The notes under the pieces were generated by a model. The model was not told where the DNA came from and did no database searches. It saw only the letters and a list, made by a program, of their open reading frames with translations. The position numbers were made by a program, and so were the translations under genes. A stretch of 64,000 nt of DNA from the NCBI RefSeq assembly GCF_003709565.1, contig NZ_QNRC01000001.1:215280-279279 (forward strand), written 5' to 3'. Each line of letters opens with the position of its first letter. Positions within the stretch are counted from its first letter, which is position 1. Of this stretch, positions 19,071 to 31,021 are shown in pieces. The DNA comes from Paracoccus sigandri. Its GTDB lineage: Bacteria > Pseudomonadota > Alphaproteobacteria > Rhodobacterales > Rhodobacteraceae.

Positions 19071-20999
19071 ATGACCGACCCCGTTCCCACCAACCGGCCG
19101 AAGACCCCGGTTCTGGACCGCGTCAACCTGCCCTCGGACCTCAAGGCGCTGAGCGACCGCGAACTGGCGCAGCTGGCCGAGGAGCTGCGCGCCGAGACGA
19201 TCAGCGCGGTCAGCGTGACCGGCGGCCATCTGGGCGCGGGGCTGGGCGTGGTGGAACTGACCGTGGCCCTGCACGCCGTCTTCGACGCGCCGCGCGACAA
19301 GATCATCTGGGACGTCGGCCACCAGTGCTATCCGCACAAGATCCTGACCGGGCGGCGCGACCGCATCCGCACCCTGCGCATGGGCGGCGGGCTGGCCGGC
19401 TTCACCAAGCGCGCGGAAAGCCCCTATGATCCGTTCGGCGCCGGCCATTCCTCGACCTCGATTTCCGCCGCGCTGGGTTTCGCAGTGGCGCGCGAGCTGG
19501 GCGGCGATGCCGGCGACGCCATCGCGGTGATCGGCGACGGCGCCATGAGCGCGGGCATGGCCTTCGAGGCGATGAACAATGCCGGCCACCTGGGCAAGCG
19601 GCTGTTCGTGATCCTGAACGACAACGAGATGTCCATCGCGCCGCCCACCGGCGCGCTGTCCACCTATCTGACCCGGCTTTACACGGGCGGCCCCTTCCAG
19701 GAGCTGAAGGCCGCCGCCAAGGGCGCCGTCAGCCTGCTGCCCGCGCCGATGCAGCAGGGCGCCCGCCGCGCCAAGGAAATGCTGAAGGGCATGGCCGTGG
19801 GCGGCACCCTGTTCGAGGAGCTGGGCTTCAGCTATATCGGCCCGGTCGACGGCCATGACCTGGACCAGCTGCTGCCGCTGCTGCGCACCGTGAAGGCCCG
19901 CGCCGACGGGCCGGTGCTGATCCATGCCGTCACCAGGAAGGGCAAGGGCTACGGTCCGGCCGAGAATGCCGACGACCGCGGCCATGCGCGGGGCTGCTTC
20001 GACGTGCTGACCGGCCAGCAGGCCAAGGCCAAGTCGAACGCGCCCAGCTATACCGCCGTTTTCGCCGGGGCGTTGATCGACGAGGGCGGCCGCGACGACC
20101 GCATCGTCGGCATCACCGCCGCCATGCCCGACGGCACCGGCCTGAAGCAGTTCGCCGAGCGTTTCCCGCGCCGCACCTTCGACGTCGGCATCGCCGAGCA
20201 ACATGCCGTGACCTTCGCGGCGGGGCTGGCGGCGGGCGGGATGAAACCCTTCTGCGCGCTCTATTCCACCTTCCTGCAGCGCGGCTACGACCAGGTGGTC
20301 CACGACGTCGCCGTGCAGGGCCTGCCGGTGCGCTTCGCCATCGACCGCGCCGGTCTGGTCGGGCAGGACGGCCCCACCCATGCCGGCGCCTATGACATCG
20401 CCTTCCTGGCGAACCTGCCCGGCTTCGTGGTCATGGCCGCCGCCGACGAGGCCGAGCTGGTCCACATGGTCGCCACCGCCGCCGCCCATGACGCGGGCCC
20501 CATCGCCTTCCGCTTCCCGCGCGGCGAGGGCACCGGGGTCGATCTGCCCGAACGCGGAGAAATCCTGCCCATCGGCAAGGGCCGCATGATCGCCGAGGGC
20601 AAGTCGGTCGCGATCCTGTCCTTCGGCACCCGCCTCTCCGAGGCGATGGCCGCGCGCGAGGCGCTGTCGGCGCGCGGCATCACCCCGACCATCGCCGACG
20701 CCCGCTTCGCCAAGCCCCTGGACCGCGAGCTGATCCTGCGCCTGGCCCGCGACCACGACGCGCTGATCACCCTGGAGGAAGGCGCCGTCGGCGGCTTCGG
20801 CAGCCATGTCGCGCAGCTTCTGGCCGATGAGGGCGTCTTCGACCGCGGGCTTGCCTTCCGCTCGATGGTGCTGCCCGACCGCTTCGTCGACCATGGCGCG
20901 CCCTTCGCGATGTATGACGATTCGGCGCTGAACGCGGCGCATATCGAGGCGAAGGTGCTGGAGGTGCTGCGCATCGCGCAGCTGGACCGCCGCGCCTGA
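19071..20999 (+). CDS. dxs: 1-deoxy-D-xylulose-5-phosphate synthase
   Basis: TPP enzyme joining pyruvate and glyceraldehyde-3-phosphate, the entry step of the MEP isoprenoid pathway. The 642-residue product shows [15 protein letters not shown], the TPP motif GDGAMSAG at 155-162 with the downstream NDNEMSI, the transketolase signature [15 protein letters not shown] and the C-terminal transketolase domain. Ribosome-binding site GGAGG before the ATG at 19071. It lies 34 bases after ispA in the same operon and thus feeds the same pathway. Length is normal. Confidence 0.97.
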   Translation: MTDPVPTNRPKTPVLDRVNLPSDLKALSDRELAQLAEELRAETISAVSVTGGHLGAGLGVVELTVALHAVFDAPRDKIIWDVGHQCYPHKILTGRRDRIRTLRMGGGLAGFTKRAESPYDPFGAGHSSTSISAALGFAVARELGGDAGDAIAVIGDGAMSAGMAFEAMNNAGHLGKRLFVILNDNEMSIAPPTGALSTYLTRLYTGGPFQELKAAAKGAVSLLPAPMQQGARRAKEMLKGMAVGGTLFEELGFSYIGPVDGHDLDQLLPLLRTVKARADGPVLIHAVTRKGKGYGPAENADDRGHARGCFDVLTGQQAKAKSNAPSYTAVFAGALIDEGGRDDRIVGITAAMPDGTGLKQFAERFPRRTFDVGIAEQHAVTFAAGLAAGGMKPFCALYSTFLQRGYDQVVHDVAVQGLPVRFAIDRAGLVGQDGPTHAGAYDIAFLANLPGFVVMAAADEAELVHMVATAAAHDAGPIAFRFPRGEGTGVDLPERGEILPIGKGRMIAEGKSVAILSFGTRLSEAMAAREALSARGITPTIADARFAKPLDRELILRLARDHDALITLEEGAVGGFGSHVAQLLADEGVFDRGLAFRSMVLPDRFVDHGAPFAMYDDSALNAAHIEAKVLEVLRIAQLDRRA

Positions 21000-21307
21000 C
21001 GCAATCCTGCCGGCATCGCGGACGAAACCGCCCTGCATTGCACGGGCAACAATCAATTTTGCACCGCGAACCGGTCGATAATTGTTGACCTGCGGGCGCA
21101 TAGGCGAAAACATGCCGAAAAGAACAGCTACCAATCTCGCGCCGCCGAAGGCACAGAATTGTGTAGCTTTGTGAAGGTCTTGGGGTTGCTCTCGCGACCC
21201 TGTTTTGCGGTTCACCGGCGCTCTCGAGCCTTTCCTTTCTCGCGAGGACGCCATTCGTAAACAGTCACCGGCCATTTGTCGCCGGATGTCGCGAAAGGAT
21301 CCCCGAA
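21000..21307 (+). promoter_or_regulatory. 308-base AT-richer leader of the RTX gene
   Basis: No convincing gene lies in this gap. It is the most AT-rich stretch of the region. It holds an inverted repeat CAACAAT/ATTGTTG (21047-21053 and 21081-21087) and a possible promoter with -35 TTGACC at 21085-21090 and a weak -10 AAACAT at 21108-21113, leaving a leader of roughly 190 bases before the RTX start. The ribosome-binding site is GAAAGGATCCCCGAA. Promoter assignment is tentative. Confidence 0.35.
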
Positions 21308-24300
21308 ATGCCCGATCGTCCGATTATCTCCATCACCGGCGGCCGCGTCGATGAAGGCCCGTTCAGCACCTATATTCCCTTCACCGTCCGGCTGTCCGCA
21401 GCACCCGCGGATATCGTTACCGTCGAGTATTTCGTCCATGCCGGGACCGCCAGCCGGGAAACCGATCTGTCCTCCAGCGGCTATCCCTATAGCGGGACCA
21501 TCACGTTCGACCGCGGACAGTCCGAACAGATCATCTATGTCCGCAACAGCAACGACAGCCTGGACGAGTTGGACGAAAGCGTCTTCGTCGAGTTGCGCAA
21601 TCCGGACGGTGCGACATTCGGCGCGAACAATCACAGCCTGTCCGCAATCGGCTGGGTGCTGGACGATGACGGGCCCGGCAACAACCGCGCCATCGCCGTC
21701 TCGAACCCGGTCGTGACCGAGGCAGCGGGCGGCAAGGCCATCTTCACCATCAGCCTGTCGCGGGCGTTCGATAACGATGTCAGCTTCAATTACAGCACCA
21801 GCGACGGCAGCGCCAAGGCGGGATCGGACTATCAGGCCCGCAGCGGCACCGTCACCTTCCTGGCCGGCCAGACCGAAACCACGGTCGAAGTCAACCTGAT
21901 CAACGACAACCTCGCCGAAGCCACAGAAAGCTTCAACCTGTCGATCACTGGCGCCCATGGCGTGACCGGCGCCACCGGCACGGCGCAAATCCTTGACGAT
22001 GACAGCGCCATCCCGGTCATGTCCATCGAAGGCGGCCGCGCCGACGAAGGACCGTTCAGCACCTATATTCCCTTCACCGTCCGGCTGTCCGAGGCGCCGA
22101 CGGATGCGGTCACGGTCGAGTATTTCGTCCATGCCGGAACCGCCAGCCGGGAAACCGACCTGTCCTCCAGCGGCTATCCCTATAACGGCACCGTCACTTT
22201 CAGTCCCGGCCAGACCGAACAGGTGATCTATGTCCGCAACAGCAACGACAGTCTGGACGAGCTGGACGAGAGCTTCTTCGTCGAGTTGCGCAATCCGGAC
22301 GGCGCGACATTCGGCGCGAACAATCACAGCCTGTCCGCAATCGGCTGGGTGCTGGACGATGACGGGCCGGGCAACAACCGCGCCATCGCCGTCTCGAACC
22401 CGGTCGTGACCGAGGCAGCGGGCGGCAAGGCCATCTTCACCATCAGCCTGTCGCGGGCGTTCGATACCAATGTCAGCTTCAATTACAGCACCAGCGACGG
22501 CAGCGCCAAGGCGGGATCGGACTATCAGGCCCGCAACGGCACGGTCACCTTCCTGGCCGGCCAGACCGAGGCAACCGTCGAGATCAACCTGCTCAACGAC
22601 AACCTCGCCGAAGCCACCGAAAGCTTCAACCTGTCGATCACCGGCGCCCATGGCGTGACCGGCGCCACCGGCACGGCGCAAATCCTTGATGACGACAGCG
22701 CCACCCCGGTCCTGTCCATCGAAGGCGGCCGCGCCGATGAAGGCCCGTTCAGCACCTATATTCCCTTCACCGTCCGGCTGTCCGAGGCGCCGACGGATGC
22801 GGTCACGGTCGAGTATTTCGTCCATGCCGGAACCGCCAGCCGGGAAACCGACCTGTCTTCCAGCGGCTATCCCTATAGCGGGACCGTCACTTTCAGCCCC
22901 GGCCAGACCGAGCGGGTGATCTATGTCCGCAACAGCAACGACAGCCTGGACGAGTTGGACGAGAGCTTCTTCGTCGAGTTGCGCAATCCCGTGGGTGCCA
23001 CCTTCGGGGGCGGCAATGCCTCGCTGTTCGCCACAGGCTGGGTTCTGGACGATGACGGGCCGGGGTTGAACCGGACGGTGGCCGTCTCGAACAGCATCGT
23101 GAGAGAGGTTCCGGGCGGCAGCGTCGCCATCTTCGCGGTCGAGATCTCTCGTCCCGCCGAGGTGCCGATCACGCTGAACTATGAGACCGTGGCCGGCACC
23201 GCGCGCGCAAACAGCGACTATGTCCCAAGTCTGGGCCAGATCACCTTCGCCCCCGGCCAGACGCGGGTCGAGATCGCCGTGCCCATCATCTATGACATGG
23301 CGCAGGAAGGGGCCGAACTGTTCTATCTGCGCGTCCAGCCTCCCTTCCCCTCGCAGATCTCGGCCCAGTCGAACATGGCGACCGGCACCGGGACGATCCT
23401 GGACGGCACGGTCAGCGGCACCGGCGGCAACGACATCCTGCACGGCACCTCGTTCCCCGAACGGATCGAGGGGCTGGGCGGCGACGACCGGATCTATGGT
23501 TACGGCGGCAACGACATCCTGTCGGGCGGCGACGGCAACGATACTCTTTACGGCGGGGGCGGCAACGACACGCTTCTTGGCGGCAATGGCAACGACCGGC
23601 TGGAGGGCGGCGCGGGCGCGGACCGGCTGGAAGGCGGTGCGGGCAACGACACGCTGATCGGGGGCGCGGGCCGCGACACGCTGATCGGCGGGGCGGGCAA
23701 CGATCTCTATATCATCGACCGCAACGACGTGATCCAGGAAACCGCCAATGGCGGCATCGACACGGTGCAGGCGAATTTCGCTTATACGCTGGGGGCGCAT
23801 CTGGAAAACCTGACCCTGACCGGGGCCGGCAATATCAACGGCACCGGAAACGGGTTGAACAACGTGATCCTGGGCAATGCCGGCGCCAACCGGCTGGTCG
23901 GGCTAGCCGGAAACGACACGCTGCGCGGCAATGGCGGCAATGACACGCTGCTGGGCGGGGCGGGCAACGACCGGCTGTTCGGAGGCGCCGGCAATGACCG
24001 GCTGCTGGGCGGCAACGGCAACGACCGGCTGGACGGCGGGGCCGGCAATGACTGGCTGCTGGGCGGCAACGGCAACGACCGGCTGGACGGCGGGGCCGGC
24101 AATGACTGGCTGGAAGGCGGCGCGGGCAACGACACCCTGCTGGGAGGCGCGGGCAACGACCGCCTTCTGGGCCAGGGCGGCCATGATCTTCTGAACGGCG
24201 GCGGCGGAAACGACACGCTGCTGGGCGGGGCCGGGAACGACACGCTTCTGGGCGGCGGCGGGCGCGATTCGCTGGAAGGCGGCGCCGGCAACGACCGGCT

Positions 24301-24892
24301 GGAGGGCGGCGCGGGCATCGACACCCTTCTTGGCGGGGGCGGCAATGACACGCTGCTGGGCCAGGGCGGCAACGACGTGCTGCGCGGCGGGGCCGGGCGC
24401 GATCTTCTGCAGGGCGGGGCCGGCAATGACCGCCTGTTCGGCGATGCGGGCAATGACACGCTGGAGGGCGGCGCGGGCAATGACCGGCTGGACGGCGGGG
24501 GCGGAAACGATGTGCTGCGCGGCGGCGCGGGCGCCGACACGCTGATCGGCGGCGCCGGGGCCGATACGATGCAGGGCGGCGCCGGGCGCGACATCTTCGT
24601 CTTCCAGAGCTTCGCGGAAATGGGCAGCGGCGCGGCGAATCGCGACCGGATCCTGGATTTCGCCTCGGGGCAGGACCGGCTGGACCTGAGCGCGCTGGAC
24701 GCCAATACCCGGCTGGCGGGCAACCAGGATTTCGCCTTCAACGGCATGGAAGCCGCGGCCAATTCGGTCTGGTTCCTGCGCCAGGGCAGCAACGTGATCC
24801 TGCGCGGCGACCATGACGGCGACGGTGTCCATGATTTCGAGATCCAACTGAACGGCATCTCGCGGCTGGTGGCCGAGGATTTCATCTTCTAG
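21308..24892 (+). CDS. Calx-beta/RTX calcium-binding repeat protein, probable type I secretion substrate
   Basis: A 1194-residue acidic, cysteine-poor protein without an N-terminal signal peptide. Residues about 1-700 are Calx-beta-like domains in an A-B-A-B-A-C series; A units carry DEGPFSTYIPFTVRLS and SRETDLSSSGYPY, B units TEAAGGKAIFTISLSRAF. Residues about 705-1105 hold some thirty GGxGxDxL nonapeptides (GGAGNDRL, GGNGNDTL), interrupted once near 800-860 by a YIIDRNDVI...LTLTGAGN spacer. The C-terminus (DFASGQDRLDLS to DFIF) matches the terminal segment of type I-secreted RTX proteins. The ABC exporter genes are not nearby. Adhesin or surface-layer function is a guess. Confidence 0.88.
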   Translation: MPDRPIISITGGRVDEGPFSTYIPFTVRLSAAPADIVTVEYFVHAGTASRETDLSSSGYPYSGTITFDRGQSEQIIYVRNSNDSLDELDESVFVELRNPDGATFGANNHSLSAIGWVLDDDGPGNNRAIAVSNPVVTEAAGGKAIFTISLSRAFDNDVSFNYSTSDGSAKAGSDYQARSGTVTFLAGQTETTVEVNLINDNLAEATESFNLSITGAHGVTGATGTAQILDDDSAIPVMSIEGGRADEGPFSTYIPFTVRLSEAPTDAVTVEYFVHAGTASRETDLSSSGYPYNGTVTFSPGQTEQVIYVRNSNDSLDELDESFFVELRNPDGATFGANNHSLSAIGWVLDDDGPGNNRAIAVSNPVVTEAAGGKAIFTISLSRAFDTNVSFNYSTSDGSAKAGSDYQARNGTVTFLAGQTEATVEINLLNDNLAEATESFNLSITGAHGVTGATGTAQILDDDSATPVLSIEGGRADEGPFSTYIPFTVRLSEAPTDAVTVEYFVHAGTASRETDLSSSGYPYSGTVTFSPGQTERVIYVRNSNDSLDELDESFFVELRNPVGATFGGGNASLFATGWVLDDDGPGLNRTVAVSNSIVREVPGGSVAIFAVEISRPAEVPITLNYETVAGTARANSDYVPSLGQITFAPGQTRVEIAVPIIYDMAQEGAELFYLRVQPPFPSQISAQSNMATGTGTILDGTVSGTGGNDILHGTSFPERIEGLGGDDRIYGYGGNDILSGGDGNDTLYGGGGNDTLLGGNGNDRLEGGAGADRLEGGAGNDTLIGGAGRDTLIGGAGNDLYIIDRNDVIQETANGGIDTVQANFAYTLGAHLENLTLTGAGNINGTGNGLNNVILGNAGANRLVGLAGNDTLRGNGGNDTLLGGAGNDRLFGGAGNDRLLGGNGNDRLDGGAGNDWLLGGNGNDRLDGGAGNDWLEGGAGNDTLLGGAGNDRLLGQGGHDLLNGGGGNDTLLGGAGNDTLLGGGGRDSLEGGAGNDRLEGGAGIDTLLGGGGNDTLLGQGGNDVLRGGAGRDLLQGGAGNDRLFGDAGNDTLEGGAGNDRLDGGGGNDVLRGGAGADTLIGGAGADTMQGGAGRDIFVFQSFAEMGSGAANRDRILDFASGQDRLDLSALDANTRLAGNQDFAFNGMEAAANSVWFLRQGSNVILRGDHDGDGVHDFEIQLNGISRLVAEDFIF
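21341..22990 (+). repeat. Tandem 693-bp repeat inside the RTX gene
   Basis: The landmark GGCCGCG preceding GACGAAGG/GATGAAGG recurs at 21341, 22034 and 22727, an exact 693-base (231-codon) period. Two complete units are followed by the first half of a third, with long stretches of identical DNA including synonymous positions. This indicates recent duplication or gene conversion, and makes the locus prone to copy-number change. Confidence 0.85.
23425..24620 (+). repeat. RTX nonapeptide-coding repeat tract
   Basis: Degenerate 27-base units coding GGxGxDxLx calcium-binding turns run through this tract, e.g. two identical consecutive copies of the stretch coding LLGGNGNDRLDGGAGNDW around 24000-24110. 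The repeats are translated and divergent, with no constant spacer, so this is not a CRISPR array. Confidence 0.85.
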
Positions 24893-24906
24893 CCGCGGGA
24901 GTCGGG

Positions 24907-24956
24907 GGCTGGCCTTCGCGTCCTTCGGGTATTTGGACAACGAAGAAGCGGCCAGC

Positions 24957-24957
<1 letters not shown>
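24907..24957. repeat. Dispersed intergenic element, copy 2 (hairpin between convergent genes)
   Basis: Contains GTATTTGGACAACGAAGAAG (24929-24948), the same block as at 1673-1692. The outer arms GGCTGGCC (24907-24914) and GGCCAGCC (24950-24957) and inner CTTCG/CGAAG and GTCC/GGAC pairs form a long imperfect hairpin. It spans the gap between the RTX stop and the glgP stop and may end transcription in both directions. Confidence 0.6.
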
Positions 24958-27383
<2,426 letters not shown>

Positions 27384-27457
27384 GAAACGGGCGCGGGAGC
27401 CGGCGCGGGCGGCTGGAAACAGTCAGGTTCTGTCACGCGGCGATAGCGCAATCAACA

Positions 27458-27471
27458 GGGCAGATCTGCCC
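27458..27471. promoter_or_regulatory. 14-bp perfect palindrome between glgX and glgP
   Basis: GGGCAGATCTGCCC is a perfect palindrome in the 132-base gap upstream of glgP. It could be an operator or part of a hairpin ending the glgX message; neither can be decided. A T-rich tail is absent. Confidence 0.3.
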
Positions 27472-27515
27472 GCGGGCCGATCAGCCCGCCATTGCCGCGC
27501 CGCAAGGCAGCCTGC

Positions 27516-29600
27516 CTAGCCCGCCGCGCCCGCGCCAAGCGTGAAGGTGGTGACGCTGTCGGCGGCGATGGTCTCCGTCCCGCCGGCGGGATCGTCCGGG
27601 TCGCCGTCACGGGCGCTGTCCAGCTGCCGCCGCCACTGGCCCTGTCCCGGATCGGGCAGCCGCACCTGCGCCTGGGGCCCGGCATTGAAGACCACGAAGA
27701 CCGCGCCGGGCAGCGCCGCATAGGCGGGCGTGCCCGAGGCCATGCGCAGTTCCACCGCCAGCAGCCGCAGCTCGGGATCGCCCCAATCGGCCAGCTGCAT
27801 CGGCGCGCCGTCGGCGCGGCGCCAGAACAGGTCGGGCAGCCCGTCCTGTTCGCGCGGCTGGCTGTGCAGGAAACGCTTCTGGCGCAGGATCGGATGGGCC
27901 TTGCGGAAGGCGATCACCCGGCGGCAGAAATCCAGGAAATCCGGGTCGGCCCCGTCCCAGTCCACCCAGCCGATGGCATTGTCCTGGCAATAGGCGTTGT
28001 TGTTGCCGCCCTGCGAATTGCCCAGCTCGTCCCCGGCAAGGATCATCGGCGTGCCCTGGCTCAGCATCAGCGTCGCCATCAGGTTGCGCCGCCTGCGGGC
28101 GCGGCGGGCCAGCACCTCGGCATCACCCGTCGGCCCCTCGATGCCGCAATTGTCCGAGACGTTGTGGTTGTGGCCGTCGCGGTTTTCCTCGCCATTGGCC
28201 TCGTTGTGCTTGGCGCTGTAGCTGACCGTGTCCATCAGCGTGAAGCCGTCATGCGCGGCGATGAAATTGATGCTGGAGGTCGCCGTCCGCCCGTCATGGT
28301 CGAAGCGCGCCGCCGATCCGGCCATGCGCTTGGCCAGCTTGCCGATCAGCCCCGGATCGCCGCGCCAGAAGCCCCGGACCTGGTCGCGGAAACGGTCGTT
28401 CCATTCGGCGAAGGGCGCGGGATAGCTGCCCAGCTGATAGCCGCCCTCGCCGATGTCCCAGGGCTCGGCGATCAGCTTGACGCGGTTCAGCACCGGGTCC
28501 TGGCGGATGGCGGTGAAGAACGGCCCGTCGCGGTCGAAGACCCCGCGCGACCGCCCCAGCACCGAACACAGATCGAAGCGGAAGCCGTCGACATGCATCA
28601 CCTCGACCCAGTAGCGCAGCGAATCCATGACCAGGCGCAGCGCGAAGGGATGGTCCAGGTCCAGCACGTTTCCGGTGCCGGCGTCGTTGACATAGAAGCG
28701 CGGATCCTCGGCCAGGCGGTAATAGGCGGCGTTGTCGATGCCGCGGAAGGACAGCGTCGGGCCCAGCTCGTTGCCCTCGGCGGTGTGGTTGTAGACCACG
28801 TCCAGGATCACCTCGATGCCGGCGCGATGGAACCGCGCGACCATCTGCTGGAACTCGGCGACGTCGCCGTCCTGCATGTAGCGCGGCTCGGGCGCGAAGA
28901 AGCCACAGGACATGTAGCCCCAGTAATTCGTCAGCCCCCGATCGGTCAGGAAACGGTCGTCGGCGAAGGCATGGACGGGCAGCAGCTCGACGGCGGTGAC
29001 GCCCAGCCGGGTCAGGTGATCGAGGATCGGGTCCGAGGCCATCGCCAGATAGGTGCCGGGATCGGGAATGTCGGGCCGGGCGGCGGTCAGGCCCTTCACA
29101 TGCGCCTCGTAGATCACCGTATCCGCCATCGGGCGGCGCGGCGGGCGGTCGTCGCCCCAGGCGAAGCCGGGATCGACCACCACCGATTTCGGCATGAAGC
29201 CCGCGCTGTCGCGCCGGTCGAAGCTGAGATCCGCGTCCTGGTGCCCGGCGCGATAGCCGAACAGCGCGTCGTGGTTCACCGGCCTGCCGGTCAGGCGCCG
29301 GGCATAGGGGTCGATCAGCAGCTTGTGGGGGTTGAAGCGGTGGCCCTCCTGCGGGCGATAGGGGCCGTGGACGCGGAAGCCGTATCGCTGCCCCGGCCGC
29401 AGCCCCGGCACATAGCCGTGCCAGACATGGCCGTCGCGTTCCGGCAGGTCGACACGGGATTCGCGGCCCTTGCGGTTGAAGAGGCACAGCGTCACGCGCT
29501 CGGCATGCTGGGAGAACAGGGCGAAGTTCACGCCTGCGCCGTCGAATGTGGCGCCAAGCCGCGCCGGGTCCCCGGCGGCGATCGGAAAGGTCTGGGTCAT
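27516..29600 (-). CDS. glgX: Glycogen debranching enzyme
   Basis: Isoamylase-type GH13 enzyme that hydrolyses alpha-1,6 branches of phosphorylase-limited glycogen. The 694-residue product starts at the ATG at 29600 (MTQTFPIAAG), giving the N-terminal CBM48 (LGATFDGAGVNFALFSQHAE). The catalytic domain follows with VYNHTAEG, the nucleophile region VDGFRFDLCS, the acid in IAEPWDIG and NFIAAHDGFTL. The open frame extends 43 codons further upstream but only into glgA coding sequence. The start is five bases from the glgA stop, so the two are co-transcribed. Confidence 0.95.
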   Translation of the reverse strand: MTQTFPIAAGDPARLGATFDGAGVNFALFSQHAERVTLCLFNRKGRESRVDLPERDGHVWHGYVPGLRPGQRYGFRVHGPYRPQEGHRFNPHKLLIDPYARRLTGRPVNHDALFGYRAGHQDADLSFDRRDSAGFMPKSVVVDPGFAWGDDRPPRRPMADTVIYEAHVKGLTAARPDIPDPGTYLAMASDPILDHLTRLGVTAVELLPVHAFADDRFLTDRGLTNYWGYMSCGFFAPEPRYMQDGDVAEFQQMVARFHRAGIEVILDVVYNHTAEGNELGPTLSFRGIDNAAYYRLAEDPRFYVNDAGTGNVLDLDHPFALRLVMDSLRYWVEVMHVDGFRFDLCSVLGRSRGVFDRDGPFFTAIRQDPVLNRVKLIAEPWDIGEGGYQLGSYPAPFAEWNDRFRDQVRGFWRGDPGLIGKLAKRMAGSAARFDHDGRTATSSINFIAAHDGFTLMDTVSYSAKHNEANGEENRDGHNHNVSDNCGIEGPTGDAEVLARRARRRRNLMATLMLSQGTPMILAGDELGNSQGGNNNAYCQDNAIGWVDWDGADPDFLDFCRRVIAFRKAHPILRQKRFLHSQPREQDGLPDLFWRRADGAPMQLADWGDPELRLLAVELRMASGTPAYAALPGAVFVVFNAGPQAQVRLPDPGQGQWRRQLDSARDGDPDDPAGGTETIAADSVTTFTLGAGAAG

Positions 29601-29605
29601 CTGTT

Positions 29606-31021
29606 TCAGGCGGTCAGCCGGGCGTAGAGGGCGGCGTAAGCCTTGGCCGACTGATCCCAGCCGACGGGTTGCGCCATTGCGTTCTTTTGCAGGCGGGACC
29701 ATGTTTTCTGATCCTTGTAAAGGGCGCAAAGCCGCGCGACGGCGTTACGCAGCGACCCGGCGGTGACCGGCGTGAACTGGATGCCGGTCGCCACCCCCCG
29801 CGCCAACGCGGCGGGCGAGGCGTTGATGACCGTATCGGCCAGCCCGCCGGTCAGCGCGACCAGCGGCACCGTGCCATAGCGCAGCGCGTAAAGCTGGGTC
29901 AGCCCGCAGGGTTCGAACCGCGAGGGCACCAGGATCGCGTCCCCGCCCGCGATCATCCGATGCGACAGCGCCTCGTCATAGCCGATGCGCACCGCGACAT
30001 TCGGATCGGCGGCGGCAGCGCGGAAGGCGGTCTCCAGTTCCGGGTCGCCCGAGCCCAGCAGCGCAAGCTGGCCGTCCTCTGCCAGAAGATCGGGCAGCAC
30101 CTGAAGCACCAGGTCCAGCCCCTTCTGATGCGTCATGCGCGAGACGATCACGCAAAGCGGCCCCTGCGCCTGGGGCAGGCCCAGCTCGGCCCTCAGCGCG
30201 GCCTTGTTGGCGGATTTGCTGCGCGGCGTGCCAAAGGGATGGATCAGCGGATCGGTGACCGGGTTCCAGACCTGGGTGTCGATGCCGTTCAGGATGCCGG
30301 TCAGCGCCTCGCGGCGGTGGCGCATCACCCCGTCCAGCCCCATGCCGAATTCCGGCGTCATCAGTTCCTCGGCATAGCTGGGGGATACGGTGGTCAGCGC
30401 GTCCGCCCCCATCAGCCCGGCCTTCAAGGCCGAGACCGCGCCGAAGAATTCGTAACCCTCGGCATGGAAGCGCGCCGGATCGAGGCCAAGCCGCGCGATC
30501 CGGCCGGGATCGGTCGAGCCGGTGAAGGCGATGTTGTGGATGGTCAGCACGGTCGCGACCCGCCCCCCCATCGCCCGCAGGTATTCGGTCGCGAAGCCCG
30601 CCTGCCAGTCATGACCATGCAGCACCTGCGGCAGCCAGTCGCCCGCCCCGTGGGCGCAGATATGGGCCGCGACCCATGACAGCGCCGCGAAGCGTTCCGG
30701 GTTGTCGGGCCAGTCGCGGCCATCAGAGCCCAGATAGGGCCCGCCCGGCCGGTCATAGAGATGGGCGGCCTCGATCACCAGCAGGTCCAGCCCCGCCGCC
30801 TGCCCGGCCAGCAGGCGGGCCGGGCCGCCGAACAGCTGGTCGAATGCCAGCACCGGCGCGGCGTCCCGCAGCGCCGCCATCACCGCCGGATAGCCCGGCA
30901 GCAGCACGCGCATCCGCACGCCCTCGGCCGCCAGCGCGCCGGGCAGCGCGCCCACCACATCGGCCAGCCCGCCGGTCTTGACCAGCGGCGCGCATTCCGA
31001 GGCGACCGACAGCACCCGCAT
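29606..31021 (-). CDS. glgA: Glycogen synthase (ADP-glucose)
   Basis: GT5 glucosyltransferase adding ADP-glucose to the growing alpha-1,4-glucan. The 471-residue product starts [20 protein letters not shown], where Lys15 in the KTGGL motif binds ADP-glucose; the C-terminal GT-B domain has SRFEPCGLTQLYALRYGT with the conserved acidic and Gly residues. The start ATG shares one base with the glgC TGA (TGATG), showing translational coupling. Upstream in-frame codons belong to the glgC coding region. Length matches bacterial GlgA (about 475). Confidence 0.96.
   Translation of the reverse strand: MRVLSVASECAPLVKTGGLADVVGALPGALAAEGVRMRVLLPGYPAVMAALRDAAPVLAFDQLFGGPARLLAGQAAGLDLLVIEAAHLYDRPGGPYLGSDGRDWPDNPERFAALSWVAAHICAHGAGDWLPQVLHGHDWQAGFATEYLRAMGGRVATVLTIHNIAFTGSTDPGRIARLGLDPARFHAEGYEFFGAVSALKAGLMGADALTTVSPSYAEELMTPEFGMGLDGVMRHRREALTGILNGIDTQVWNPVTDPLIHPFGTPRSKSANKAALRAELGLPQAQGPLCVIVSRMTHQKGLDLVLQVLPDLLAEDGQLALLGSGDPELETAFRAAAADPNVAVRIGYDEALSHRMIAGGDAILVPSRFEPCGLTQLYALRYGTVPLVALTGGLADTVINASPAALARGVATGIQFTPVTAGSLRNAVARLCALYKDQKTWSRLQKNAMAQPVGWDQSAKAYAALYARLTA

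Noticed and set aside
21212..23800. 862-codon minus-strand frame opposite the RTX gene with repeated VRDGDGAVV-type blocks
   Set aside because: The repetition is only the mirror of the Calx-beta repeats; no ribosome-binding site or family similarity.
23425..24620. CRISPR-like regular repeat appearance
   Set aside because: Units are in-frame, degenerate 27-mers coding GGxGxDxL turns with no unique spacers, and no cas gene is present.
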